From: Methylomusa anaerophila
GTDB lineage: Bacteria; Bacillota; Negativicutes; Sporomusales; Sporomusaceae
Length of the DNA stretch: 64,000 nt
Reading direction: 5' to 3'
NCBI RefSeq assembly: GCF_003966895.1
Contig: NZ_AP018449.1
Location: forward strand, 3,489,501-3,553,500
Both the position numbers and the translations under genes were made by a program. Below the pieces are notes generated by a model, which was not told the origin of the DNA, made no database searches, and saw nothing but the letters and a program-made list of their open reading frames with translations. Numbering within the stretch: position 1 is the stretch's first letter; each line of letters begins with the position of its first letter. Of the stretch, positions 38,701 through 45,767 are shown piece by piece.

Positions 38701-40116
38701 TCCTTCAGAGAAATGGAACGCAGCGATAGTATCGCCGAGTCTAACGCAACTGTTGGTATGCAGCTAATTTGCCCTTGCTGGAAGCAGCAAGTAATAGACC
38801 AAGAAGTCGCAGATCCTGTCTATAACCAGCATTTGGTGATACTGTGTGAATTTGATGGAATTACACCAAAAGATATTGAAAATCAAATTAGTAATACACG
38901 GTGTCTTAGTTTGCTAACTGAAGAAGAGGGTATAGAGGCACGGTTTCAAATTTATGCGACTCAGGTATTTGAAGAGATACAGAGTATTCTTCGGGGCAGA
39001 CCAAAGGAGCCTGTATTATTACAGGTTGTGATTCCGGACAAAATCGAGCAACAGGTATTTTCCGGTCTTTCCGGTATGCTGAAAACGGCTATGCTTGAAA
39101 ATCCGATATTTATTGGTCAAATAATTGAAATTGAGTCTGGAGAAAATGCCGGATTGATTGTAGAAAAACTTAAGGAAAACAGTCGAATTTCTCGGGATAA
39201 CCACATTCGCTACCAAGACGGCAAGCGCTGGTGTGCCGATTGGAGCGAAGTACAAGTATCCCCCGACGCAATAAAAATTCCTTGGAAATATCAAGGGATT
39301 TATTTAATTACAGGCGGTACTGGCGGTTTGGGGCAAATTTTTGCCAAAGAAATTGCGCAGCAAGTTAAAAAAGCTACTCTGATTTTAACAGGGAGAAGAC
39401 CACTTACTGAGGACAAACAAGCTTTGCTGCAGGAATTGGTTTTGCTGGGGGCTAAGGTCGAATACCAGCAGGTTGATGTGTCGAATAAGGAACAAGTTGT
39501 GAATTTGATTAAAAGCATTCGTGAGAAATTTGGTAATCTCCATGGCATTATTCATTGCGCGGGCATACTCAAGGACAGCTTCATTCTGAAAAAATCCAGC
39601 GAAGATGTAAAAGAAGTTTTAGCCCCCAAGGTTTCCGGACTGGTAAATCTGGATCAGGCAAGCCGGGACTTACCTTTGGAATTCTTTATTCTTTTTTCTT
39701 CTCTTGCTGGGGTTATCGGTAACCCAGGTCAAGCAGACTATGCTACTGCTAATGCTTTTATGGATGCTTATGCCCGGTATCGAAATATTCTGGTGAAATC
39801 AGGACATCGACAAGGGCATACACTGGCGATTAATTGGCCGTTATGGAAAGAGGGTGGAATGAGTGTAGATAAGGAAACACAGAAAATGATGAGAGAAAAA
39901 CTAGGCTTTGTGGCTATGGAAACGCAACCTGGTATTCAGGCTCTTTATCAGGCCATGGCTTCCGGCAATGAGCAGGTAGTGGTAATGAGCGGGATAAGGC
40001 AATTTATTGATAATGAATTTGTTTATGCAAATTATGAATTATATCATGACGTAGTAACAAGAATTTTTGAAGATCAATTAACTGAAGAACAGTTTATAAA
40101 TTTAATTTTGAGGTAA
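26782..40116 (+). CDS. PKS protein C: KS4-DH4-KR4-ACP4 / KS5-DH5(His lost)-KR5-ACP5 / KS6-DH6-KR6
   Basis: The largest protein, 4444 residues, starting with an N-terminal docking segment (ITSDEAKALFNVL) that matches the C-terminal one of protein B. KS4 has Cys205. DH4 has His705 and Asp878, but Asp replaces Gly in HxxxGxxxxP. KR4 has Tyr1307, ACP4 Ser1463. KS5 has Cys1733. DH5 has Tyr2217 in place of the catalytic His (ADYLVAGQ) although Asp2389 remains, so it is probably inactive. KR5 has Tyr2811, ACP5 Ser2963. KS6 has Cys3234, DH6 His3719 and Asp3891 (Gly again replaced by Asp), KR6 Tyr4320. The protein ends with a docking segment (EEQFINLILR); the ACP for KS6 is at the start of protein D. 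All KRs carry Asp at the B-type position. Predicted outcome: enoyl, beta-hydroxy, enoyl. The ATG at 26782 follows six G residues (26770-26775) and overlaps gene B by 8 bases. Confidence 0.93.
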   Translation: MDSNNFNNIVEKLRMREITSDEAKALFNVLKNQETANLSQQRDNYGHKDRVKLGLSDIAIIGISGQFPDANDVNEFWNNLTTKHSAIQELPSNYLRNVTGEYYKWGGILKERNCFDPLFFNISPREAESMNPHQRLILQESWKALEDAGYNPRRFANMPVGIFIGAEPTGYIHESFTGASDAIIASRLSYYLDLKGAAMVVNTGCSSSALAIHLACESLRSKESSLAIAGGVFAKLDPSGLLRLSQIGMLSPTGSCNAFDESADGTVLAEGVGIVVLKRLEEAIADSDHIYGVIKGSGVNQDGASNGITAPNGIAQEQLITSVYKRFNINPEDISYIEAHGTSTKLGDPVEANALVRAFKHFTGKTGYCAIGSAKSYIGHTAAAAGVIGLIKILLSLRYHKIPGINSFKKLNPLIELDKSAFYISTDLLEWKSETGKPLMAALNSFGHSGTNVHIVIEECIPTPRTWRSSEADKINPVLIPISAKTEDCLLAYAQNLLMFLKRALPESETIIKYYQQNSNEVFPKVGTVIGSPPQEKNIENIAYTLQVGREAMQERVIFLVQDIYELIGKLEEFTAGKQIIDCCWKQVGQKKNNIRFSGSEEDRHAMVENLIAKRVFDKIAELWVQGYSIDWNMLYGKVNPSRISLPAYPFAKEHYWMPDEVKAASNPIAFNNIIHPLIHQNTSDLSGQRFSSYFTGQEFFLADHVVKDQLVLPGVATLEMARTAVYEATRLLTKEPTIIRLRNVGWVRPIVAGNGLAKVHVALSPEDNGEIAYEIYSESEETDSGFLIHSRGGAMLSPAVETEALDIAALQAKCNKRIIDGSEVYDAFKVMGVALGPAYRGVKKVYVGDEEILAQISLPLSVQETKDKFVLHPSMLDSSLQASLALRNVTGDAKLADCVELDKPVLPFSLEEIEIHSSCPASMWSLVRFGKNSEGRIQKLDADLCDENGNVCVRVRGVTSRVLEGAVGSVGLLPVNGTLMLKPCWQEQSISQKDRVPASYGNHLVLLCELNDISKETIETQINGVRCITLKSQQAAIEQRFETLAVLVFEEIKNILKNKPKDNVLVQLVIPAQDEQELFVGLSGLLKTAHLENPRLIWQLILIENKDTLSIIEKLRENSWYAAEGQIRYCDRGKRWVTAWDEVKTPLEPVKYPWKDKGIYLITGGVGGLGLIFAKEIASKVKDATLLLTGRSTLDTKKQAVLDDLRAMGARVEYKAVDVTQSKAVNSLIQNVKEKFGNVHGIIHSAGIIQDNFIIRKTKEELQEVIAPKVRGLINLDHATKDLELDFFILFSSIAGGIGNPGQADYSTANAFMDVFAKYRNTLAANRLRYGQTLSINWPLWNEGGMHIDKQNENRMRQTTGMAAINTSSGILALYQSLASGHHQVMVVEGELRLLRETFFGQYPEMEAVSNIEKGVNKSVEDQDMFRQKTIQYLKQLLSSVIKLPVQRIEESVPMEKYGIDSIMVMQLTAQLEKTFGLLPKTLFFEYQNIQELAEYFLESYRKQLEELIDGGDKAAPTTVKEPEKIARIEEPILTSSRRRQPVVTSLPSTTREAQTDEALDIAIIGCSGRYPQAKNIGELWKNIRDGKDSITEIPSDRWDYRLYYDIEKNKQGKTYCKWGGFIEGVDQFDPLFFNISPQEAETLDPQERLFLQCVYETLEDAGYTRDSLGFDLEGNVGVYVGVMYDEYQLYGVKGGIKGSPAALPGYSASVANRISYFCNFSGPSMAIDTMCSSSLTAIHLACQSIRRGECKAAVAGGVNFSIHPNKYLLLAQKNFVSSKGRCESFGQDGDGFVPGEGVGAVLLKPLARAIADRDHIYGVIKATAINHGGKTNGYTVPNPNAQARVICMALREAGINPRTISYLEAHGTGTALGDPIEIASLTKAFREYTGDKQFCSIGSVKSNIGHCESAAGIAAVTKVLLQLKYCQLVPSLHSKALNSNIDFIQTPFKVQQELASWNQPEISINGKTKKYPRIAGVSSFGAGGSNAHVVIEEYRTDDLKEVSDETTQSKVGIVLSAKNEDRLKERVQLLLTAIQEKKITDNDLINMAYTLQIGREAMEERLAIVADSIKELEEKLTSFLAEQEGIEELYRGQVKRNKESMAVFAGDEDMAKTIEAWIIKRKYTKLLELWTKGLMFDWNKLYNDCKPSRISLPTYPFARERYWVSGIEQECMSIPAVTSPISSVIHLLLHRNTSDFSEQRFSSIFTGKEFFFADYLVAGQPTLPETACLEMVLVAIRQSTGDLIDGQAGIHFKNVIWARAITIGETAKEIHIGLYLEGDGEFAYEIYSLEENLGERVVYSQGIAIVSPVKNGTRLDINTLQAQCNYNNQVLSQYYETFRALGIEYGSAYRGIVKIYASVGMLLAKIALPACISDTSDQFSLHPSIMDSALQAARLLIESNNAAGLQKWLIPLNIDEVEIIEKCASSMWAVVKYRSDSQTDCERYKADIDLCDEQGSICVRMKGVSFTRIGQEMEASEKFMPSGQLLFEPSWKEKDIGHEPTVPSYTKHLVILCGTEEEISRETIETNMTGVQCLVLQSQQNCIEDRFQDYAVQLFQIIQSSMRDKKSEKTFIQFVVPLCEEQRLFSGLIGLLHTARLENPHIIGQLVEIENCQNIIRQLTENSCSPLASRIRYQNGKRLVAGWSEVLAVPKTPKMPWKDRGIYLITGGAGGLGLIYAKEIARNVREATIILTGRSELNSNKCIMLEELNAMGARAEYLQVDVGEKNEVINLILSIQKKFGSLNGIIHSAGVIRDNFILKKTKEEILEVLRPKVTGLANLDQASKDLELDFFVLFSSLSGSFGNTGQADYSAANAFMDVYAEYRNILVAAKQRQGQTLSINWPLWEEGGMHINEVTAKIMMENTGLSVMKTSTGIQTFYQSLALTHNQIMIVEGNLKQIRETLFSVDTKPILVAEAYLPQVDSRLLHDKTLFELKGLLGRVTKLGIDKIDADEPLETYGIDSVMITQLNNWLTDIFGELSKTLFFEYQTLGALAKYLIDNYAKECIDWTGLAPKANTVSHAALVANSNNASISLTSLKAKKKKKDIVTVKAPQAETREPIAVIGMSGRYPQAKNLQEYWRNLSAGEDCISLIPNTRWSLDEFFHPDPKEAVAQGKSYCKWGGFIEDVTAFDPLFFNISPREAITMDPQERLFIETCWEVIEDAGYTREQLATEYKGRIGVFAGITKTGYELYGTDLWRQGEKVFPHTSFSSVANRVSYLLNLHGPSMPIDTMCSSSLTAIHEACQHLYRQECDMAIAGGVNLYLHSSNYNILCANRMLSSDGRCKSFGINGNGFVPGEGVGGILLKRLSQAIADKDHIYALIRSTSINHGGKTNGYIVPNPVAQGNLIRDALDKARVNARTISYIEAHGTGTELGDPIEISGLVQAFEKDTQDREFCAIGSVKSNIGHLEAAAGIAGITKVILQMNNQKLVSSLHAENLNSNINFPKTPFVVQRELSGWKRPVVTINGEIKEYPRIAGISSFGAGGANAHVIVEEYVPEELRPLPISIDNNKPVIILLSARNEIRLREQAKRLLTAMRQQNLSDTDLVSIAYTLQIGREAMEERLGLVVRTMKELEQMLESFVEGVKDDQSALYRGQTKSFKDTVVAFSVDENLSKTIDDWITKEKYDNVLSLWVKGLNINWNKLYSDGKPQRISLPAYPFAKEHYWLPEINTTSAGKGTETSTSAWIHPVLHQNNSDFYAQRFSSLFTGREFFLTDHVVNDKRVLPGVTYLEMAREAVIQSFGNLWNGKNVIQLKNVVWNRPVIVEEQPVKIYISLSPEEGGEITYEIYSESETANAELVIHSQGSAELGSLTIPTLDLSAIKSQVWEKTVSATQCYEIFRIMGINYGPGHQGIKMLNVGANYVLAELSLPVSVAETKDMYIMHPSMLDSALQAASGLMMNTGDLSSDSSRILKQYVPFAVDDIKIFGKCSKTMWALIRYSDGSKIDGKIQKLDIDLCDDNGTVCVRMRGLSFREMERSDSIAESNATVGMQLICPCWKQQVIDQEVADPVYNQHLVILCEFDGITPKDIENQISNTRCLSLLTEEEGIEARFQIYATQVFEEIQSILRGRPKEPVLLQVVIPDKIEQQVFSGLSGMLKTAMLENPIFIGQIIEIESGENAGLIVEKLKENSRISRDNHIRYQDGKRWCADWSEVQVSPDAIKIPWKYQGIYLITGGTGGLGQIFAKEIAQQVKKATLILTGRRPLTEDKQALLQELVLLGAKVEYQQVDVSNKEQVVNLIKSIREKFGNLHGIIHCAGILKDSFILKKSSEDVKEVLAPKVSGLVNLDQASRDLPLEFFILFSSLAGVIGNPGQADYATANAFMDAYARYRNILVKSGHRQGHTLAINWPLWKEGGMSVDKETQKMMREKLGFVAMETQPGIQALYQAMASGNEQVVVMSGIRQFIDNEFVYANYELYHDVVTRIFEDQLTEEQFINLILR

Positions 40117-40132
40117 AGAGGAAAAGAGTGAT

Positions 40133-43100
40133 ATGAATAATCAATTAAGTAAATTGTATAAGCAATTACAAGAAGGAAAAATTAGTCGGGAAGCTGCGGT
40201 AAAACAAATTATTGAGTTTAAGTTGCAGCATAAGAGCGTGTCTTTTTCTGCGGACAATGATTTATCGACAGAAATAGTAAAAGTACCTGTTACTACCTTA
40301 GATAAAAATAAAGTAATCGCTGAATTTGACAATGATTTGCTTCGAGAAAAAGCAATCCATTTCTTCAAAAAGCTGCTTTCGACGGTAATCAAATTGCCTG
40401 TGCAACGGATTGAAGCCGATGCTCCCATGGAGAAATACGGAATAGACTCGATTATGGTCATGCAAATGACCAATCAATTAGAAAACACTTTTGGTTCTTT
40501 GCCAAAAACATTGTTCTTTGAATACCAAAGTATCCAGGAAATAGTTGGCTATTTCCTGGATACTTACCGGGAAAAACTTGTGGAATTGCTGGCGGCCAAG
40601 AATGAGACAGAGACGTTCAGCAATAATCCTCCGATTTCCCCGCCTGCTGAGCGTCCGGTAAGTCAAGGCCTTCGTAACCGCATTGCACCAGCCATTGCAA
40701 AATCCCGGGGAAAAACAGCCCAAGGGCCTTTTGATATTGCAATAATTGGTGTTTCCGGCCGTTACCCCGGCGCAAAAAACATCAAAGAATATTGGAAAAA
40801 TCTTCAGGAAGGTAAAGACTGTATAAGCGAAATTCCGAAAGACCGCTGGGACTACAGCCGTTACTTTGACGAAGATAAAAACAAATCCGGAACAATCTAT
40901 AGTAAGTGGGGCGGGTTTATCGAGGGCGTGGATCAGTTTGATCCTCTTTTTTTCAATATTTCACCACGGGAAGCGGAGTTTATTGATCCTCAGGAACGCC
41001 TGTTTTTGCAATGTGTCTATGAAACATTAGAAGATGCAGGCTATACCCGGGAAACCGTCGGCATGAACCGGGAGGGTGGCGTAGACGGCAATGTAGGTGT
41101 TTATGTAGGAGTGATGTATGAAGAGTACCAACTTTACGGCGCCCAAGAGCAGATGATGGGTAGGCCAATAGCCCTTACTGGCAGTCCGGCATCAATAGCC
41201 AACAGAGTATCCTATTTTTGCAACTTTAACGGACCGAGTATTGCCATAGATACCATGTGTTCCTCCTCTTTGACAGCTATCCATTTAGCCTGCCAAAGCC
41301 TGCAAAGCGGCGGCTGCCAACTTGCAATTGCGGGAGGCGTCAACATATCGGTTCATCCCAACAAATACTTAATGCTCAGCCAAGGTAAGTTCTTATCCAG
41401 CAAAGGGCGGTGTGAAAGCTTTGGCCAGGGCGGTGACGGCTATGTACCGGGAGAAGGTGTCGGTGCAGTATTGCTCAAACCACTGGACAGAGCCGTCGCG
41501 GACGGTGATCATATCTATGGAGTAATAAAAGGTATCGCCGTAAATCATGGTGGGAAAACCAACGGGTACACAGTTCCTAACCCCAATGCCCAGGCAACTG
41601 TTATTGGACGGGCATTAAAGCAAGCACGAATCAATCCAAGAATAATCAGTTATATTGAAGCCCATGGCACAGGGACATTCTTAGGAGATCCGATTGAAAT
41701 CGCGGCTTTGAGTAAAACATTTCAAGAATATACAGCAGATAAACAGTTTTGCGCCATTGGCTCAGCTAAATCAAATATAGGGCATTGCGAGAGCGCGGCA
41801 GGTATTGCCGGAGTGACCAAAGTACTATTGCAACTGAAATATCATCAACTAGTTCCCTCTTTGCATTCCGATGTACGTAACCCTAATATTGATTTTGGCA
41901 AGACTCCATTTATCGTCCAACAAGAGCTTGGCGAATGGAAAAGACCAAAAGCTGCGCTGGATGGAGTCATGCGCGAATATCCAAGAACCGCCGGCATTTC
42001 ATCTTTTGGTGCGGGAGGTTCAAATGCCCATGTAGTGATTGAAGAATATATACCTAATTCCCGGGAAGTGCAAATACCATCGTCACCCGCAATAATTGTA
42101 TTGTCAGCTAAAAATGAAGAAGGGCTTAAAGAGCAAGCTAAAGAGCTATTATGTGCCATTGAAGAGCAATGCTTCGCTAATACTGATTTGGCTTCCATGG
42201 CTTATACTCTCCAAGTAGGACGAGAAGCCATGGAAGAACGGTTAGCTATGACAGTAGGTTCAGTGCAAGAACTTGAAGAAAAACTTAGGGATTTTGTGCA
42301 AGGAAAAGATAATATTGATGATTTATACTACGGTCAGGTAAAACGCAATAAGGAAACGCTGGCAGTTTTAGCAACTGACGAAGATATGACGAAAGCAATA
42401 GACGCTTGGTTCAGTAAAAGAAAATATGCTAAACTTCTGGAGCTTTGGGTCAAAGGCCTGAATATTGACTGGAACCGGCTGTATCCTGATACGAAACCGG
42501 AGCGAATTAGCTTGCCTACATATCCTTTTGCAGTTGGGCATTATTGGGTTCCGATAACTAAGGCGGATTATCCTAATTTAGCCAAGGAAAACTTCGTTGA
42601 CGATAGACTTACGGTACAGAAAAAGATTTGCACATTAAAAAAACAGTGGAAACAATCTATAGCTACGCCAACTAAAACTATGAGCCGTTCTATTATCATC
42701 CTGTCAACGCAAGAAACTGAAGGGGTAGCGATTGAACTTTCCAAGCATTTTGCTGAGAGCTATGTTTTAAATATTAATGATATTGAACCAAAATACAGTC
42801 TACCGGAGGACTGGCAAACTTATGATGGTTTTGTAGACTTGGTCGGTTGCGGCAGTGAGAGTAATGAATCGCTGGTTTGGATCGTATTACTGCAACATTT
42901 GATCGAGTTAGGCCAAAGTAGAGGCTTAACTTTGCTATGTGTTACAAAAGGACTGGAATCTTACAATAATATCACGATTAATTTGGCCGGAGCTTGCCGT
43001 GCTGGATTGTATCGCATGCTGCAAAGTGAGTATAGTCATTTGCAATCACGGCATATTGATGTTGAGCCATGTGTTGCTGATAGTACACTTGCTCAGCAGA

Positions 43101-45766
43101 TTGCTACAGAGTTTTCAATTGATAGTGATGATTCGGAAATCTGCTATCGGGACGGAACCCGTTTTGAGGCTTACCTTGCGGAAACCGGAGAATATGTGAA
43201 CAGGCAAAGTCTTGTGAAGTTCCCCGAAGACCACGTCCTTTTGGTTACAGGTGGGACACGCGGGCTCGGACATTTATGCGCGCGGCATTTTATAAAAAAT
43301 TATGGTGTCAAAAGATTGGTTATAACAGGACAAGAAGCTTTGCCTGCACGCGAGCAATGGAACTTCTATAAGGGATTAAATAATACTTTGGCGAAGAAAA
43401 TCCGGGCTATTGAAGAGATAGAAAGCCAAGGAATACAGGTATGGGCACTTGCATTAACAAAAGAAAACAATTCTCAACAGATTGTGAATGAGATTAGAAA
43501 AAGTATGGGACCCATCGGCGGGGTTATCCATTGTGCCGGAACTGGTGATTTTGATAATCCTGCATTTGTCCGGAAATCAATTATTGGAATTGAGCAGGTA
43601 CTAAATCCCAAAATTAGCGTACTGAACGATTTATATCAAGCGGTAAAAAATGAGCCGTTGCAGTTTTTTGTCATGTTTTCATCAGTCTCGGCGATTATTC
43701 CTGCTTTAGCTTCCGGGCAGAGTGATTATGCCATGGCTAACGCCTATATGGATTATTTTGCGGAAGCTAACAATTCTGGCTGTCCAATAATTAGTATTCA
43801 ATGGCCTAGCTGGAAAGATACTGGCATGGGAGAAGCGAAAAGCAAGGCTTATCAGCAGAGTGGTTTGTTAAGCATAACTGATACGGAAGGACTGGATTTT
43901 CTAGATTCTATTCTTGCACACAAGGCCGGTCCCGTAATTCTTCCCGCCGTGGTAAATACGGATTTATGGAATCCACACCAATTAATGAAGCGTAAAATTC
44001 AAAAACCGATAACAGGGGCTACAAAGTCTGAAAAGAACAATTATGTGAAGTCAATAACTACTGCAAATAATCTTATAAAAGCAACTCAAGAATGGTTGGT
44101 GGCGTTATTTTCCCAGGAATTAAAAATAGAACCTTCTCAATTAGATATTGATATTCCGTTTCAGGATTTTGGTGTAGATTCTATTTTCTTGGTTCAATTG
44201 TTGCGGCAAATCAATCAACTGTTATTAGAGGAAATAGATCCTTCGAGTTTCTATGAATATTCTACCATTGAGTTATTAGCCGGGTGGCTTGTAGAAAACC
44301 ATGCTTCCTCACTAGAAACGCTGGTTGCTGTAGATACGCAGAATTCCTCAGCCGATTTGTCTTTTAGTCCGTCTCAGAAACCGGCGGTGGTTTCTTTAAT
44401 AAAAAGGTTACCTCAAAACTGGAATTCAGCGGATATTGCAGTGATTGGAATGTCTTGCCGATTTCCCGGGGCAAATAATTTAGGAAAATATTGGGAGATG
44501 CTATTGGCAGGAAAAACATCAATTGGCGTTGTTCCTCCAAAACGATGGGGAAAAGCAAATAATTATTACGCCGGTTTACTTGACAATATAACAGATTATG
44601 ATCCTGACTTTTTCCAAATACCCAAAGAAGATGCCAGAGTCTTGGATTTGCAAGCTTTGCTGGTGCTGGAGGAAAGCCTTAAGCTTTGGTATCACGCGGG
44701 CTATACCCCCAAAGAAATAAAGGGGCGTCAAGTGGGAGTCTATCTAGGAGGAAGAAGTCGCCACCAGCCTGAAGAAACTATTCTTAGTCGAGCACACAAT
44801 CCAATTATGGCTATCGGTCAGAATTATTTGGCGGCTAATATATCACAGTTTTATGATCTTCATGGTCCCAGTGTTGTTGTGGATACTGCCTGTTCTTCCG
44901 CCTTAGTTGCGATGAATATGGGGATTCAAGCCCTGCACACTGGCGAAATTGACTCTGCCGTTATAGGGGGAGTGAGCTTATTAAGTACCGATGGAGCGCA
45001 CCGGACTTTTCAGCAACGCGGAATTTTAGCAAATGAACCGCAATTTCATATTTTTGACAAACGATCGCACGGAGTGGTTTTAGGAGAAGGCGTAGGGTTA
45101 GTGCTGCTGAAAACAGTGGAACAGGCGATTGCCGATGGGGACTATATTTACGCTGTAATTAAGGCAGTGTCAATTAACAATGACGGCCGGACAGCTGGTC
45201 CTACCTCTCCGAATTTCCAGGCGCAAAAAGAAGTTATGCAGGCTGCTTTAAGTAAAAGCGGTAAGTGTGCAGAAGAAATTAGTTATGTGGAAGTTAATGG
45301 TTCAGGTTCTGAAGTTACCGATTTACTCGAACTTAAAGCAATACAAAGCGTTTATCGTCTTTCCAACAATGCTTCTTTGGGATTAGGCTCAATTAAGCCT
45401 AATATTGGTCATCCGCTATGCGCGGAAGGCATAGCAAGTTTAATAAAAGTTTCGATGATGCTGGAACAGGGGCAAATGGCTCCGTTTTTATCTGGCGAAC
45501 AGCCAATGACACATTATAGTCTGGAATCCTCCCCATTTTATTTTTGTCGTAAACAGACTGCTTGGCTAAATAAGCCTCGCACTGCAGCTATTAATTGTTT
45601 TGCTGACGGAGGTACAAATGCCCACGTGATTTTGGAAGCATGGTCAGATACTGAAGCGCGTAAAATAACGCGATATCCATTAATTCCCCCGGAATTGAAC
45701 CGTTCCAATGTGCAATCTGGAATTGTCTATAACAGTATTTGGAAACAAAAATTAGTGGAGGCATAA
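40133..45766 (+). CDS. PKS protein D: ACP6 / KS7-KR7-ACP7 / KS8 (non-elongating)
   Basis: 1877 residues. An N-terminal docking segment (QLQEGKISREAAVKQI) pairs with the end of protein C. ACP6 has Ser106; KS7 has Cys376 and EAHGTGT; both are virtually identical to ACP2-KS3 of protein B because they lie in the 2198-bp repeat. KR7 is of a different type from the others, with VTGGTRGLGH, FSSVSAII and Tyr1199 in GQSDYAMANAY; it lacks the DD motif, so its stereochemistry may be opposite. ACP7 has Ser1350. KS8 keeps Cys1587, but the HGTGT histidine is Asn1722 (EVNGSGS), so it should pass the chain on without elongating it. The following DH is at the start of protein E. This KS-KR-ACP-KS0-DH order is the known dehydrating bimodule of trans-AT PKSs. 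The next gene starts 1 base after the stop. Confidence 0.92.
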   Translation: MNNQLSKLYKQLQEGKISREAAVKQIIEFKLQHKSVSFSADNDLSTEIVKVPVTTLDKNKVIAEFDNDLLREKAIHFFKKLLSTVIKLPVQRIEADAPMEKYGIDSIMVMQMTNQLENTFGSLPKTLFFEYQSIQEIVGYFLDTYREKLVELLAAKNETETFSNNPPISPPAERPVSQGLRNRIAPAIAKSRGKTAQGPFDIAIIGVSGRYPGAKNIKEYWKNLQEGKDCISEIPKDRWDYSRYFDEDKNKSGTIYSKWGGFIEGVDQFDPLFFNISPREAEFIDPQERLFLQCVYETLEDAGYTRETVGMNREGGVDGNVGVYVGVMYEEYQLYGAQEQMMGRPIALTGSPASIANRVSYFCNFNGPSIAIDTMCSSSLTAIHLACQSLQSGGCQLAIAGGVNISVHPNKYLMLSQGKFLSSKGRCESFGQGGDGYVPGEGVGAVLLKPLDRAVADGDHIYGVIKGIAVNHGGKTNGYTVPNPNAQATVIGRALKQARINPRIISYIEAHGTGTFLGDPIEIAALSKTFQEYTADKQFCAIGSAKSNIGHCESAAGIAGVTKVLLQLKYHQLVPSLHSDVRNPNIDFGKTPFIVQQELGEWKRPKAALDGVMREYPRTAGISSFGAGGSNAHVVIEEYIPNSREVQIPSSPAIIVLSAKNEEGLKEQAKELLCAIEEQCFANTDLASMAYTLQVGREAMEERLAMTVGSVQELEEKLRDFVQGKDNIDDLYYGQVKRNKETLAVLATDEDMTKAIDAWFSKRKYAKLLELWVKGLNIDWNRLYPDTKPERISLPTYPFAVGHYWVPITKADYPNLAKENFVDDRLTVQKKICTLKKQWKQSIATPTKTMSRSIIILSTQETEGVAIELSKHFAESYVLNINDIEPKYSLPEDWQTYDGFVDLVGCGSESNESLVWIVLLQHLIELGQSRGLTLLCVTKGLESYNNITINLAGACRAGLYRMLQSEYSHLQSRHIDVEPCVADSTLAQQIATEFSIDSDDSEICYRDGTRFEAYLAETGEYVNRQSLVKFPEDHVLLVTGGTRGLGHLCARHFIKNYGVKRLVITGQEALPAREQWNFYKGLNNTLAKKIRAIEEIESQGIQVWALALTKENNSQQIVNEIRKSMGPIGGVIHCAGTGDFDNPAFVRKSIIGIEQVLNPKISVLNDLYQAVKNEPLQFFVMFSSVSAIIPALASGQSDYAMANAYMDYFAEANNSGCPIISIQWPSWKDTGMGEAKSKAYQQSGLLSITDTEGLDFLDSILAHKAGPVILPAVVNTDLWNPHQLMKRKIQKPITGATKSEKNNYVKSITTANNLIKATQEWLVALFSQELKIEPSQLDIDIPFQDFGVDSIFLVQLLRQINQLLLEEIDPSSFYEYSTIELLAGWLVENHASSLETLVAVDTQNSSADLSFSPSQKPAVVSLIKRLPQNWNSADIAVIGMSCRFPGANNLGKYWEMLLAGKTSIGVVPPKRWGKANNYYAGLLDNITDYDPDFFQIPKEDARVLDLQALLVLEESLKLWYHAGYTPKEIKGRQVGVYLGGRSRHQPEETILSRAHNPIMAIGQNYLAANISQFYDLHGPSVVVDTACSSALVAMNMGIQALHTGEIDSAVIGGVSLLSTDGAHRTFQQRGILANEPQFHIFDKRSHGVVLGEGVGLVLLKTVEQAIADGDYIYAVIKAVSINNDGRTAGPTSPNFQAQKEVMQAALSKSGKCAEEISYVEVNGSGSEVTDLLELKAIQSVYRLSNNASLGLGSIKPNIGHPLCAEGIASLIKVSMMLEQGQMAPFLSGEQPMTHYSLESSPFYFCRKQTAWLNKPRTAAINCFADGGTNAHVILEAWSDTEARKITRYPLIPPELNRSNVQSGIVYNSIWKQKLVEA
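40334..42531 (+). repeat. 2198-bp near-identical direct repeat, copy 2 (ACP6-KS7-linker)
   Basis: Second copy of the block at 21243-23440, with differences at 40353, 40426, 40465, 40567, 41870 and 42391. It encodes ACP6, KS7 and the post-KS linker up to LPTYPFA. After it, this copy continues into KR7, whereas copy 1 continues into an inactive KR and a cMT. Confidence 0.95.
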
Positions 45767-45767
45767 C

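Noticed and set aside
21243..42531. The direct repeat as the ends of a composite mobile element
   Set aside because: The copies are PKS coding sequence in frame on both sides, with no transposase, inverted termini or target duplication; recombination or gene conversion is a simpler explanation.
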